Shown here: positions 26,251 through 33,317 of the stretch, piece by piece
Numbering within the stretch: position 1 is the first letter of the stretch
Layout: every line of letters starts with the position of its first letter
Source: Streptomyces bauhiniae
GTDB taxonomy: Bacteria > Actinomycetota > Actinomycetes > Streptomycetales > Streptomycetaceae
DNA length: 64,000 nucleotides
Direction: 5' to 3'
Assembly (NCBI RefSeq): GCF_004784475.1
Contig: NZ_SRRT01000011.1
Span: 82,796 to 146,795, forward strand
The notes under the pieces: generated by a model
Told to the model about the DNA's origin: nothing
Seen by the model: only the letters and a program-made list of their open reading frames with translations
Database searches by the model: none
Translations under genes and position numbers: made by a program

Positions 26251-26434
26251 GTGGCTGGTCGCGCAGTTCCCCGCGCCCCTGGGGTGGGACATGTGTGCCG
26301 GAGCCTTCGGGTGGGCGCCGGTTCACGCACGCGACTCCGCCCAGGCTTGCCAACCCAGGGGCGCGGGGAAGCTCAGGGGCTGGACACCACCCAGGCTCGC
26401 CTACCCAGGGGCGCGGGGAACTGCGCGACAAGCC
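26251..26434. repeat. Streptomyces-type intergenic inverted repeat (AGTTCCCCGCGCCCCT family)
   Basis: GTGGCTGGTCGCGCAGTTCC continuing to CCGCGCCCCTGGG at 26251-26283 is repeated inverted at 26404-26434 (CCCAGGGGCGCGGGGAACTG and following CGCGACAAGCCAC), with a partial third copy at 26354-26370. The arms would form one long hairpin between two convergent genes. This sequence family is, from memory, scattered through many Streptomyces genomes. Confidence 0.8.
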
Positions 26435-26456
26435 ACAGCGGGCCCGCGGGCTGAAG

Positions 26457-27050
26457 CTAGGCGTTCACCACGGGCTTGCCCGTGAGCTGGACGCCGGCCT
26501 CGCGCAGGGACTCCAGCGCCTTGTCCGTCGTGTGCTGGGCCACTCCTGCCGTCAGGTCCAACAACACATGCGTGCGGAAACCCTCGGAGGCCGCGTCCAG
26601 GGCGGTAGCCCGTACGCAGTGGTCCGTGGCGATGCCGACCACGTCGACCTCTTCGATGCCGCGGGCGCGGAGCCAGTCCGCCAGAGTGGCACCGTTCTCG
26701 TCCGTGCCCTCGAAGCCGCTGTACGCGGCGGAGTACGCGCCCTTGTCGAAGACCGCGTCGACCGCGCCGGAGGCGACCGCGGGGGCGAAGTTGGGGTGGA
26801 AGCCCACGCCCTCCGTGCCCGCGACGCAGTGCGCGGGCCAGGAGTGGACGTAGTCGGGGTTGTCCGCGAAGTGGCCGCCCGGCGCGATGTGGTGATCGCG
26901 GGTGGCCACCACGTGCCGGTACCCGGACCCGGCCGCCTGCCCGATCAGCTCGGTGATCGCGGCGGCCACGTCCGCCCCGCCGGCCACCGCCAGACTGCCC
27001 CCCTCGCAGAAGTCGTTCTGCACGTCAACGACGATCAAGGCGCGGCGCAT
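26457..27050 (-). CDS. pncA: nicotinamidase (PncA, isochorismatase family)
   Basis: Hydrolyses nicotinamide to nicotinate in NAD+ salvage. The catalytic triad is visible: Asp9 in IVVDVQNDF, Lys103 in FDKGAYS and Cys145 in ATDHCVRAT. Metal ligands Asp52, His54, His60 and His74 are at the expected spacing (TRDHHIAPGGHF, WPAHC). Length of 197 residues is typical. The next enzyme of the pathway, nicotinate phosphoribosyltransferase, is encoded 59 bases upstream on the same strand, so the two are probably co-transcribed as pncB-pncA and make nicotinate mononucleotide. Confidence 0.95.
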   Translation of the reverse strand: MRRALIVVDVQNDFCEGGSLAVAGGADVAAAITELIGQAAGSGYRHVVATRDHHIAPGGHFADNPDYVHSWPAHCVAGTEGVGFHPNFAPAVASGAVDAVFDKGAYSAAYSGFEGTDENGATLADWLRARGIEEVDVVGIATDHCVRATALDAASEGFRTHVLLDLTAGVAQHTTDKALESLREAGVQLTGKPVVNA

Positions 27051-27109
27051 GGTGGTGTCCTTCGAGTGGGGTCCAAGGAATCGAGCCTAGAGACTTCCGG
27101 CCTCCGGCA

Positions 27110-28456
27110 CTAGCTACCCGAGGGCACGTTCAGGTACTCCGTCGGGATGACGGGCTCCCCCCGGGAGAGCTGGGTCGCGGAGAGGGGGAGGTTGCCGCGC
27201 GCCGCGATGTGCCGTTCGCGCGCCGCGTCCAGGGGCTCACGGGCGACGACCTCGCCGCCCTTGACCAGCTCCACCAGCAACTGCCGGTCGGCCAGCTCGT
27301 CCGGTACCGCGCCGGTGCCCACGACCTCGGCCTCCGCGACCCCGTACTTGTCCAGCCGCCGTGCCGCCCACTTGCGGCCCCCGATGGAGGTCTTCCCGCC
27401 GCTGGACTTCTTCGCCACCGGCACCAGCTCGGCGGCGGGATCGGCGGACTCGGCGCGGGCGACCAGCTTGTACACCATCGAGCAGGTCGGATGCCCGGAC
27501 CCGGTGACCAACTGCGTGCCCACCCCGTACGCGTCCACCGGCGCCGCCGCCAGCGAGGCGATGGCGTACTCGTCCAGGTCGGAGGTGACCACGATCCGGG
27601 TGTCCGTCGCGCCGAGGTCGTCGAGCTGCTGCCGCACCCGGTGCGCGACCAGCAGCAGGTCGCCGGAGTCGATGCGCACCGCGCCCAGCCCGGGCCCGGC
27701 CACCTCCACCGCCGTACGGACCGCCTCCGCGACGTCGTAGGTGTCCACCAGCAGGGTGGTGTCCGCGCCGAGGGCGTCGACCTGGGCGCGGAAGGCGTCC
27801 CGCTCCTGGTCGTGCAGCAGGGTGAAGGCGTGCGCGGAGGTGCCCACGGTCGGGATGCCGTACCTGAAGCCCGCCGCGAGGTCGGAGGTGGTGGCGAAAC
27901 CGCCCACGTAGGCGGCGCGCGCGGCCGCGACGGCGGCCAGCTCATGGGTGCGCCGGGCGCCCATCTCGATCAGCGGCCGCCCGCCCGCGGCGGAGGACAT
28001 CCGGGAGGCGGCGGCCGCGATGGCCGAGTCGTGGTTGAGGATGGAGAGGATCACCGTCTCCAGCAGCACGCACTCCGCGAAGCTGCCCTCGACCCGCAGC
28101 AGCGGCGAGCCGGGGAAGTACACCTCGCCCTCGGGATAGCCCCAGATATCGCCCTGGAAGCGGTAGTCCGCCAGCCACTTCAGGGTCGGCTCGTCGACGA
28201 TCCCCCGCTCGCCCAGGAAGGCGAGCATCGCCGCGTCGAACCGGAAGTTCGTCACCGCGTCCAGCACCCGGCCGGTGCCCGCGACCACGCCGTAGCGGCG
28301 GCCGTGCGGCAGGCGTCGGGTGAAGACCTCGAACACGCTGCGCCGCTCGGCCGTCCCGGCCTTCAGGGCGGCTTGCAGCATGGTCAGCTCGTACTGGTCC
28401 GTGAAGAGCGCCGTCGACGGGACTTCGACCGGCAGCCCAAGGTCCGCTGTGTTCAT
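27110..28456 (-). CDS. pncB: nicotinate phosphoribosyltransferase (PncB)
   Basis: Joins nicotinate to PRPP to give nicotinate mononucleotide, using ATP. Recognised from STALFTDQYELTMLQAALKAG at the N-terminus, the central IEMGARRTHE and GTSAHAFTLLH motifs, and DSGDLLLVAHRVR near residue 260, all typical of actinobacterial PncB. ATG at 28456 is the usual start for this family (MNTADLGLP); the ORF is open 7 codons further. No SD precedes it, so it may be leaderless. It is divergent from clpS with only 57 bases between the start codons. 448 residues, normal length. Confidence 0.94.
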   Translation of the reverse strand: MNTADLGLPVEVPSTALFTDQYELTMLQAALKAGTAERRSVFEVFTRRLPHGRRYGVVAGTGRVLDAVTNFRFDAAMLAFLGERGIVDEPTLKWLADYRFQGDIWGYPEGEVYFPGSPLLRVEGSFAECVLLETVILSILNHDSAIAAAASRMSSAAGGRPLIEMGARRTHELAAVAAARAAYVGGFATTSDLAAGFRYGIPTVGTSAHAFTLLHDQERDAFRAQVDALGADTTLLVDTYDVAEAVRTAVEVAGPGLGAVRIDSGDLLLVAHRVRQQLDDLGATDTRIVVTSDLDEYAIASLAAAPVDAYGVGTQLVTGSGHPTCSMVYKLVARAESADPAAELVPVAKKSSGGKTSIGGRKWAARRLDKYGVAEAEVVGTGAVPDELADRQLLVELVKGGEVVAREPLDAARERHIAARGNLPLSATQLSRGEPVIPTEYLNVPSGS

Positions 28457-28513
28457 GACGATGAAGCGTACTCCCATTTCGTCAGTGTGACGATTTCTGG
28501 GGTGCGTGGCAGC

Positions 28514-28831
28514 ATGGCTGTTGTGACGTCACCCGCGCCCGTAGAGATCGAACGCACCGAATCGGCGGAGGAGACCTTCGCCGTACCCGAGCCGGACGTC
28601 CCCTGGATCACGATCGTCCACAATGATCCGGTCAACCTCATGAGTTATGTGACCTACGTCTTCCAGACGTACTTCGGCTACTCGAAGGACAAGGCCACCG
28701 AGCTCATGCTCGACGTCCACCACAAGGGCCGGGCGGTCGTCTCCAGCGGGAGCCGCGAGGAGATGGAGCGCGACGTGCAGGCGATGCACGGCTACGGACT
28801 GTGGGCCACCCTCCAGCAGGACCGGAAGTAA
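28514..28831 (+). CDS. clpS: ATP-dependent Clp protease adaptor ClpS
   Basis: 105-residue adaptor that delivers N-degron substrates to ClpAP/ClpCP. The conserved core is present: PWITIVHNDPVNLMSYVTYVF, with the NDP turn and the Met that gates hydrophobic N-termini, then VHHKGRAVVSSGSREEMERD. The first ~30 residues are a flexible arm rich in Glu. ATG at 28514 and GTG at 28523 are both possible. The next gene, DUF2017, follows 9 bases after the stop, an arrangement general in actinobacteria. The promoter overlaps with that of divergent pncB. Confidence 0.95.
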   Translation: MAVVTSPAPVEIERTESAEETFAVPEPDVPWITIVHNDPVNLMSYVTYVFQTYFGYSKDKATELMLDVHHKGRAVVSSGSREEMERDVQAMHGYGLWATLQQDRK

Positions 28832-28840
28832 CCGACACAC

Positions 28841-29449
28841 ATGCCCGGACACTTCGAACCGCTCCCCGGCGGCGGCGCGACCGTCGCGCTCGACGACGTC
28901 GAGATCTCCATCATCCGCTCGCTGGCCGTCCAGCTCCTTGAGCTGATCGGACCCGGCCCCGCCGAGGACACCGGCGGCGACCCGCTCGCCGAGCTGTTCG
29001 CCGAGGGCCCCAGCGAGCCGCCCGCCGACCCGGTGCTGCGCCGGCTCTTCCCGGACGCCTACACCGACCCCGAGCGGGAGCCGGGCGACCCGGCCGAGGC
29101 CGAGGAGCGGCGCGCGCACTCCGCCGAGTTCCGCCGCTACACCGAGAACGACCTGAGGGCCGGCAAGCGGGAGAACGCGCTCGCGGTCATCCGCACCCTG
29201 GACCAGGTCGCGTCGTCGGCCGAGGGCGGCGAGGCGGTGCTCAAGCTGTCGCCCGAGCGGTCCCGGCAGTGGCTCTCCGCGCTGAACGACCTGCGCCTGG
29301 CGATCGGCTCCCGGCTGGAGATCTCCGACGAGGAGGACACGGACCCGCTGTACCGCCTCCCGGACCAGGACCCGCGCAAGCCGATGGTGCTGGCCTATCT
29401 CTGGCTCGGCGGTCTCCAGGAGACCCTCGTCTCGACGCTGATGCCGTAA
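28841..29449 (+). CDS. DUF2017 family protein
   Basis: 202-residue conserved actinobacterial protein of unknown function, nearly always encoded directly after clpS. It starts MPGHFEPLPGGGATVALDDVE, has IIRSLAVQLLELIGPG, and a C-terminal helix-rich part (DQVASSAEGGEAVLKLSPERSRQWLSALNDLRLAIGSRLEI, judged by its spacing). It is acidic and has no signal or membrane segment. Cotranscription with clpS suggests a link with regulated proteolysis, which is inference. The spacing to clpS is 9 bases. Confidence 0.9.
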   Translation: MPGHFEPLPGGGATVALDDVEISIIRSLAVQLLELIGPGPAEDTGGDPLAELFAEGPSEPPADPVLRRLFPDAYTDPEREPGDPAEAEERRAHSAEFRRYTENDLRAGKRENALAVIRTLDQVASSAEGGEAVLKLSPERSRQWLSALNDLRLAIGSRLEISDEEDTDPLYRLPDQDPRKPMVLAYLWLGGLQETLVSTLMP

Positions 29450-29797
29450 TACGTCACTTTCGTGTTCGCTCAGAGGACGCTCAACTCCGGATAACGATCG
29501 CGTTACCGTTGCGGCCGTTTTTGAGGCATTTGGGCGTACTTTGTCCCATTCTTCCTGTGCGGTGCGCCACAGGACGCCCTCGGACCCCTCTTTGCTCAAT
29601 ATTGCGGCCGTGATAAATCTTCACGATCGCCCGGCGGACACCACCCATGTCGCGCCGGGTGCGCCACCGAGCCGGCGACCGCCGGCCAGGCAACGAGCGG
29701 GTCCCTGACCTGCTCACTCCATCAGTTCCGGGGGGATCGAGACCCGATCCGAGGCCGAGTGAAGGCCACGGGTCGGCATGGAGAAAGGCGCACCACC
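29450..29797 (+). promoter_or_regulatory. long A/T-richer leader before amino-acid permease
   Basis: 348 bases with no credible gene. The first 180 bases are A/T-rich for this genome. An inverted repeat TAACG-ATCG-CGTTA (29492-29505) and the sequence TGATAAAT (29610-29617), which could hold a -10, are visible. The remaining ~180 bases would form a long 5' leader for the permease, in which I recognise no riboswitch. Confidence 0.5.
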
Positions 29798-31216
29798 ATG
29801 GCCTCTGAGAAGGTCACCGAAGCCCCTGAAGAGGGTTACGAGCGAGGGCTCGGCAGCCGGCAGGTCCAGATGATCGCCATCGGTGGCGCCGTCGGAGTCG
29901 GTCTGTTCCTGGGAGCCGGGGCGAACATCGCCAAGGCCGGTCCCAGCCTCATCCTCATGTACGCCCTCGCGGGCGTGATCATCTTCTTCATCATGCGAGC
30001 CCTGGGCGAGCTGCTGCTCTACCGCCCGGTGTCGGGCTCGTTCGCCGAGTACTCGCGCGAATTCCTCGGCGACTTCTTCGGTTACTTCACCGGCTGGACG
30101 TACTGGCTGATGTGGGTCGTGACCGGCATGGCCGAGCTGACGGCCGCCGCGATCTACGTCAACTACTGGTTCCCGGCCGTCCCGAGGTGGGTCACGGCGC
30201 TGGTCTTCCTGGTGGTCCTGTTCGGCGTCAACCTGATCTCCGTGAAGCTCTTCGGCGAGCTGGAGTTCTGGTTCTCGATGGTCAAGGTCACCGCCCTGAT
30301 CGGCATGATCGTCATCGGCCTCGGCGTGCTGACCTTCGGCTTCAGCGCCGCCGGCGACACCGCCTCGGTGGCGAACCTGTACCAGTTCGACGGCTTCTTC
30401 CCCAAGGGCATCGGCTCCTCGCTGATGACCCTGCAGGGCGTCATGTTCGCCTACCTCGCGGTCGAGCTGGTCGGCGTCACCGCCGGCGAGTCCGAGGACC
30501 CGGAGAAGACGCTGCCCAAGGCGATCAACACCCTGCCCTGGCGCATCGCCCTCTTCTACGTCGGCGCCCTCACCGTCATCCTCTGCGTGGTCAAGTGGAC
30601 CGAGTTCGCGCCGGGCGTCAGCCCGTTCGTGAAGGCGTTCGCGGTGATCGGCATCCCGGCCGGCGCGGGCATCGTGAACTTCGTCGTCCTCACCGCCGCC
30701 CTGTCCTCCTGCAACTCCGGCATGTACTCCACGGGCCGCATGCTGCGCACCCTGGCGGACAACGGCGAGGCCCCGCGGGTCTTCGCCAAGCTGTCCTCCA
30801 CCAAGACCCCGGCGCTCGGCATCACCGTCTCGGTGCTGTTCATGGGCATCGGCGTGGTGCTGAACTACGTCGTCCCGGAGAAGGCGTTCGGCTACGTCAC
30901 CTCCGTCGCCACCGCCGCGGGCATCTGGACCTGGCTGATGATCCTGATCAGCCACGTGCTCTACCGCCGCGCGGTCGCCGCGGGCAAGCTGCCCGCCTCG
31001 TCCTTCCCGGCACCGGGCGGCTCGGTCTGCTCGTACATCGCCATCGCCTTCCTGCTCTTCGTCACCGGCCTGATCGCGTACGATGCCGACTCCCGCGTCT
31101 GCCTGTACGTGATGGCCGTCTGGGCCGTCGCGCTCGGGATCGGCTGGCAGATCATGAAGTCCCGCACGCCGCAGAGCGGTGAGCGTGACGAGCCGGCGCT
31201 GGAGAAGGTGGGCTAG
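29798..31216 (+). CDS. amino acid permease (APC superfamily, AAT type)
   Basis: 472-residue proton-coupled amino-acid transporter with about 12 transmembrane helices. The family signature is near the N-terminus: GLGSRQVQMIAIGGAVGVGLFLGAG, the unwound helix-1 substrate site. SGSFAEYSREFLGDFFGYFTGWTYWL and VTAGESEDPEKTLPKAIN follow, both typical of the AroP/CycA/GabP group. The substrate cannot be fixed; D-Ala/Ser/Gly or aromatic residues are transported by relatives. ATG at 29798 follows GAGAAAGG. It is preceded by a long leader and followed by a hairpin, so it is probably monocistronic. Confidence 0.92.
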   Translation: MASEKVTEAPEEGYERGLGSRQVQMIAIGGAVGVGLFLGAGANIAKAGPSLILMYALAGVIIFFIMRALGELLLYRPVSGSFAEYSREFLGDFFGYFTGWTYWLMWVVTGMAELTAAAIYVNYWFPAVPRWVTALVFLVVLFGVNLISVKLFGELEFWFSMVKVTALIGMIVIGLGVLTFGFSAAGDTASVANLYQFDGFFPKGIGSSLMTLQGVMFAYLAVELVGVTAGESEDPEKTLPKAINTLPWRIALFYVGALTVILCVVKWTEFAPGVSPFVKAFAVIGIPAGAGIVNFVVLTAALSSCNSGMYSTGRMLRTLADNGEAPRVFAKLSSTKTPALGITVSVLFMGIGVVLNYVVPEKAFGYVTSVATAAGIWTWLMILISHVLYRRAVAAGKLPASSFPAPGGSVCSYIAIAFLLFVTGLIAYDADSRVCLYVMAVWAVALGIGWQIMKSRTPQSGERDEPALEKVG

Positions 31217-31246
31217 ACCCGCCACAAAGGGCCATCGAGGACGCCT

Positions 31247-31281
31247 GGCCGCCGGGAGTACTCGTGGCACCCCCGGCGGCC
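31247..31281 (+). terminator. hairpin after permease
   Basis: GGCCGCCGGG (31247-31256) pairs with CCCGGCGGCC (31272-31281), a 15-base loop, 31 bases after the permease stop. Confidence 0.65.
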
Positions 31282-31305
31282 GCCGCTCAAGGCGTCCGCC
31301 ATGCG

Positions 31306-31340
31306 GGCCGTCCCGTACCGCACTGCGGTACGGGACGGCC
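31306..31340 (+). promoter_or_regulatory. perfect 16-bp hairpin just before mec
   Basis: GGCCGTCCCGTACCGC (31306-31321), loop ACT, then GCGGTACGGGACGGCC (31325-31340). Its 3' edge is 21 bases from the mec ATG, so it could be a second terminator of the permease, or an operator or attenuator of mec. Confidence 0.6.
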
Positions 31341-31361
31341 CGTCCCCCTATCCTGGCCCGC

Positions 31362-31784
31362 ATGCTGACCATCACCCAGGACCTGTACGACCGGATCGTC
31401 GCCCACGCCCGCGAGGACCACCCCGACGAGGCGTGCGGTGTGGTGGCCGGGCCGGAGGGCACCGGGCGCCCCGAGCGGTTCATCCCGATGCTGAACGCCG
31501 CCCGCTCGCCCACGTTCTACGAGTTCGACTCCCAGGACCTGCTGAAGCTCTACCGGGAGCTGGACGACCGCGACGAGGAGCCGGTGGTCATCTACCACTC
31601 CCACACCGCCACCGAGGCGTACCCCTCGCGCACCGACATCGGCTACGCCAACGAGCCCGGCGCGCACTACGTCCTGGTCTCCACGGCGGACGCCGACGGC
31701 CTCGGCGACTTCCAGTTCCGTTCGTTCCGCATCCTGGACGGAGAGGTCACCGAGGAAGAGGTCAAGGTCGTCGAGGCGTACTGA
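31362..31784 (+). CDS. mec: Mec-type JAMM metallopeptidase (M67, CysO-cysteine hydrolase)
   Basis: 140-residue JAB1/MPN+ zinc peptidase. In M. tuberculosis Mec releases cysteine from CysO-cysteine in CysM-dependent cysteine synthesis. The JAMM site is complete: Glu23 in PDEACGVV, His79 and His81 in YHSHT, Ser89 and Asp92 in YPSRTDIG, giving the exact HxHx7Sx2D spacing. ATG at 31362. It lies 174 bases upstream of cysO and cysM; the gap carries a separate promoter and a leader peptide, so cysO-cysM can be expressed apart from mec. Here Mec might also trim the extended CysO tail (see findings). Confidence 0.93.
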   Translation: MLTITQDLYDRIVAHAREDHPDEACGVVAGPEGTGRPERFIPMLNAARSPTFYEFDSQDLLKLYRELDDRDEEPVVIYHSHTATEAYPSRTDIGYANEPGAHYVLVSTADADGLGDFQFRSFRILDGEVTEEEVKVVEAY

Positions 31785-31837
31785 TCCCCCTCCTGATCCC
31801 ACTCCCCGGTCGGAAACCGTCCGCCATCCGGGACGGG

Positions 31838-31869
31838 ATTCCGGTCGGTGGACCGGGAATCGATACGAT
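31838..31869 (+). promoter_or_regulatory. promoter and operator-like inverted repeat of cysO-cysM leader
   Basis: ATTCCGGTC (31838-31846) and GACCGGGAAT (31851-31860) are near-perfect inverted arms around GGTG. TACGAT at 31864-31869 is a good -10 hexamer whose expected start point, 6-7 bases on, is the ATG of the leader peptide at 31876. TTCCGG at 31839 may serve as a weak -35. The palindrome between the elements would suit a repressor. Confidence 0.6.
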
Positions 31870-31875
31870 GAGCCC

Positions 31876-31908
31876 ATGGTTCTGACTGTGGTGCGCGCCT
31901 TCTGCTGA
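31876..31908 (+). CDS. cysteine-ending leader peptide (MVLTVVRAFC), upstream ORF of cysO
   Basis: Ten-residue ORF MVLTVVRAFC whose last sense codon is Cys (TGC at 31903-31905) directly before TGA. It starts where a -10 TACGAT would place transcription start, so it is probably a leaderless message, and it ends 50 bases before cysO. Similar actinobacterial leader peptides ending in Cys codons act as cysteine-responsive attenuators in mycobacteria. CTTCTG at 31899-31904 inside the ORF can pair with CAGGAG (31944-31949), the cysO SD. The coding status rests on position and design, not on length. Confidence 0.65.
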   Translation: MVLTVVRAFC

Positions 31909-31958
31909 CGTACCGAGCCGCAGCCCCGACGAACACCTTCGAACAGGAGCCCGCAACC

Positions 31959-32237
31959 ATGGCCATCGAGGTCCGCATCCCGACCATCCTCCGCCAGTAC
32001 ACCGACGGCCAGAAGGCGGTCGAAGGCACCGGGGAGACCCTCGCCGACCTGTTCGCCGACCTCGAGACCCGGCACGCGGGCATCCAGGGCCGCGTGGTGG
32101 ACGGCGGCCAGTTGCGCCGCTTCGTCAACGTGTACCTGAACGACGAGGACGTCCGCTTCGTCGACGGCATCGACACCAAGCTGTCGGACGGCGACACCGT
32201 GACCATCCTGCCGGCCGTGGCCGGCGGCATGGCCTGA
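31959..32237 (+). CDS. cysO: CysO-like sulfur-carrier protein (MoaD/ThiS family), C-terminus GGMA
   Basis: 92-residue ubiquitin-fold carrier that, as C-terminal thiocarboxylate, donates sulfur to CysM. It begins MAIEVRIPTILRQYTDGQK and ends in VTILPAVAGGMA. Carriers of this family need a terminal Gly-Gly for adenylation; here Met91-Ala92 follow the pair, so the tail must be trimmed before use, as known for QbsE (GGCF) and HcyS (GGA). AGGAG at 31945-31949 is the SD, 9 bases before the ATG. It is directly followed by cysM (17 bases) and preceded by the Cys-ending leader peptide. Confidence 0.93.
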   Translation: MAIEVRIPTILRQYTDGQKAVEGTGETLADLFADLETRHAGIQGRVVDGGQLRRFVNVYLNDEDVRFVDGIDTKLSDGDTVTILPAVAGGMA

Positions 32238-32254
32238 TCGGCCGCCGCGCTCCG

Positions 32255-33205
32255 ATGCGTTACGACTCCCCGCTGGCCGCGGTGGGCAACACCCCTCTGG
32301 TGCGCCTGCCGCGGCTCTCGCCGTCCCCCGACGTCCGGATCTGGGCCAAGCTGGAGGACCGCAATCCGACCGGCTCGGTCAAGGACCGGCCCGCCCTGCA
32401 CATGATCGAGCAGGCGGAGAAGGACGGCCGGCTCACCCCCGGCTGCACCATTCTGGAGCCCACCTCGGGCAACACCGGTATCTCGCTCGCCATGGCCGCC
32501 AAGCTCAAGGGCTACCGCATGGTGTGCGTGATGCCGGAGAACACCTCCCGCGAGCGCCGTGACCTGCTCGGCATGTGGGGCGCGGAGATCATCCCGTCCC
32601 CGGCGGCGGGCGGCTCCAACACCGCCGTCCGGGTCGCCAAGGAGCTGGCCGCCGAGCACCCGGACTGGGTGATGCTCTACCAGTACGGGAACCCCGACAA
32701 CGCGGGCGCCCACTACTCCGGCACCGGCCCTGAGATCCTGGCCGACCTGCCCTCCGTCACCCACTTCGTGGCGGGTCTCGGCACCACCGGCACCCTGATG
32801 GGCGTCGGCCGCTACCTGCGTGAGCAGAAGCCGGACGTGAAGATCGTCGCCGCCGAGCCGCGCTACGACGACCTGGTGTACGGCCTGCGCAACCTCGACG
32901 AGGGCTTCGTGCCCGAGCTGTACGACGCCTCGGTGCTCACCACCCGGTTCTCCGTCGGCTCGGCGGACGCGGTGGCCCGTACCCGCGAACTCCTCCAGCA
33001 GGAGGGCATCTTCGCGGGCGTCTCCACCGGCGCGGTGCTGCACGCGGCGCTCGGGGTGGGGCGCAAGGCGGTCAAGGCGGGGGAGAGCGCCGACATCGTC
33101 TTCGTGGTCGCCGACGGCGGCTGGAAGTACCTCTCCACCGGGGTCTACACGGCGGCCACCACCGAAGAGGCCGTCGAGACCCTGCAGGGTCAGCTCTGGG
33201 CCTAG
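32255..33205 (+). CDS. cysM: CysO-dependent cysteine synthase (CysM)
   Basis: 316-residue PLP enzyme that makes cysteine from phosphoserine (or acetylserine) and sulfur from CysO thiocarboxylate. PLP lysine is Lys43 in NPTGSVKDRPA; the substrate loop is EPTSGNTGISLAM; the phosphate cup is GLGTTGTLMGVGRYL. The C-terminal segment VADGGWKYLSTGVYT is typical of the mycobacterial CysM group rather than of CysK. Located downstream of cysO by 17 bases as one operon and terminated by the hairpin right after the stop. This arrangement gives a cysteine route that does not depend on free sulfide. Confidence 0.95.
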   Translation: MRYDSPLAAVGNTPLVRLPRLSPSPDVRIWAKLEDRNPTGSVKDRPALHMIEQAEKDGRLTPGCTILEPTSGNTGISLAMAAKLKGYRMVCVMPENTSRERRDLLGMWGAEIIPSPAAGGSNTAVRVAKELAAEHPDWVMLYQYGNPDNAGAHYSGTGPEILADLPSVTHFVAGLGTTGTLMGVGRYLREQKPDVKIVAAEPRYDDLVYGLRNLDEGFVPELYDASVLTTRFSVGSADAVARTRELLQQEGIFAGVSTGAVLHAALGVGRKAVKAGESADIVFVVADGGWKYLSTGVYTAATTEEAVETLQGQLWA

Positions 33206-33240
33206 GGCTCCCCTAGGGGAAGCGCTCCCCTAGGGGAGCC
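33206..33240 (+). terminator. hairpin after cysM
   Basis: GGCTCCCCTA (33206-33215) pairs with TAGGGGAGCC (33231-33240). Each arm also contains the self-palindrome CCCCTAGGGG, so two alternative folds exist. It begins just one base after the cysM stop. Confidence 0.8.
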
Positions 33241-33317
33241 GTTCGGGGCGGTCGTGCGTCACACCGGTACCAGTGGTGCCGGTGTCCCGGCCGGCCCCGG
33301 ACGGAGAGGCGGACCCC

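Noticed and set aside
31868..31885. Alternative mini-ORF MSPWF overlapping the leader peptide
   Set aside because: Starts before or at the expected transcription start, lacks the Cys codon and has no positional logic for cysO.
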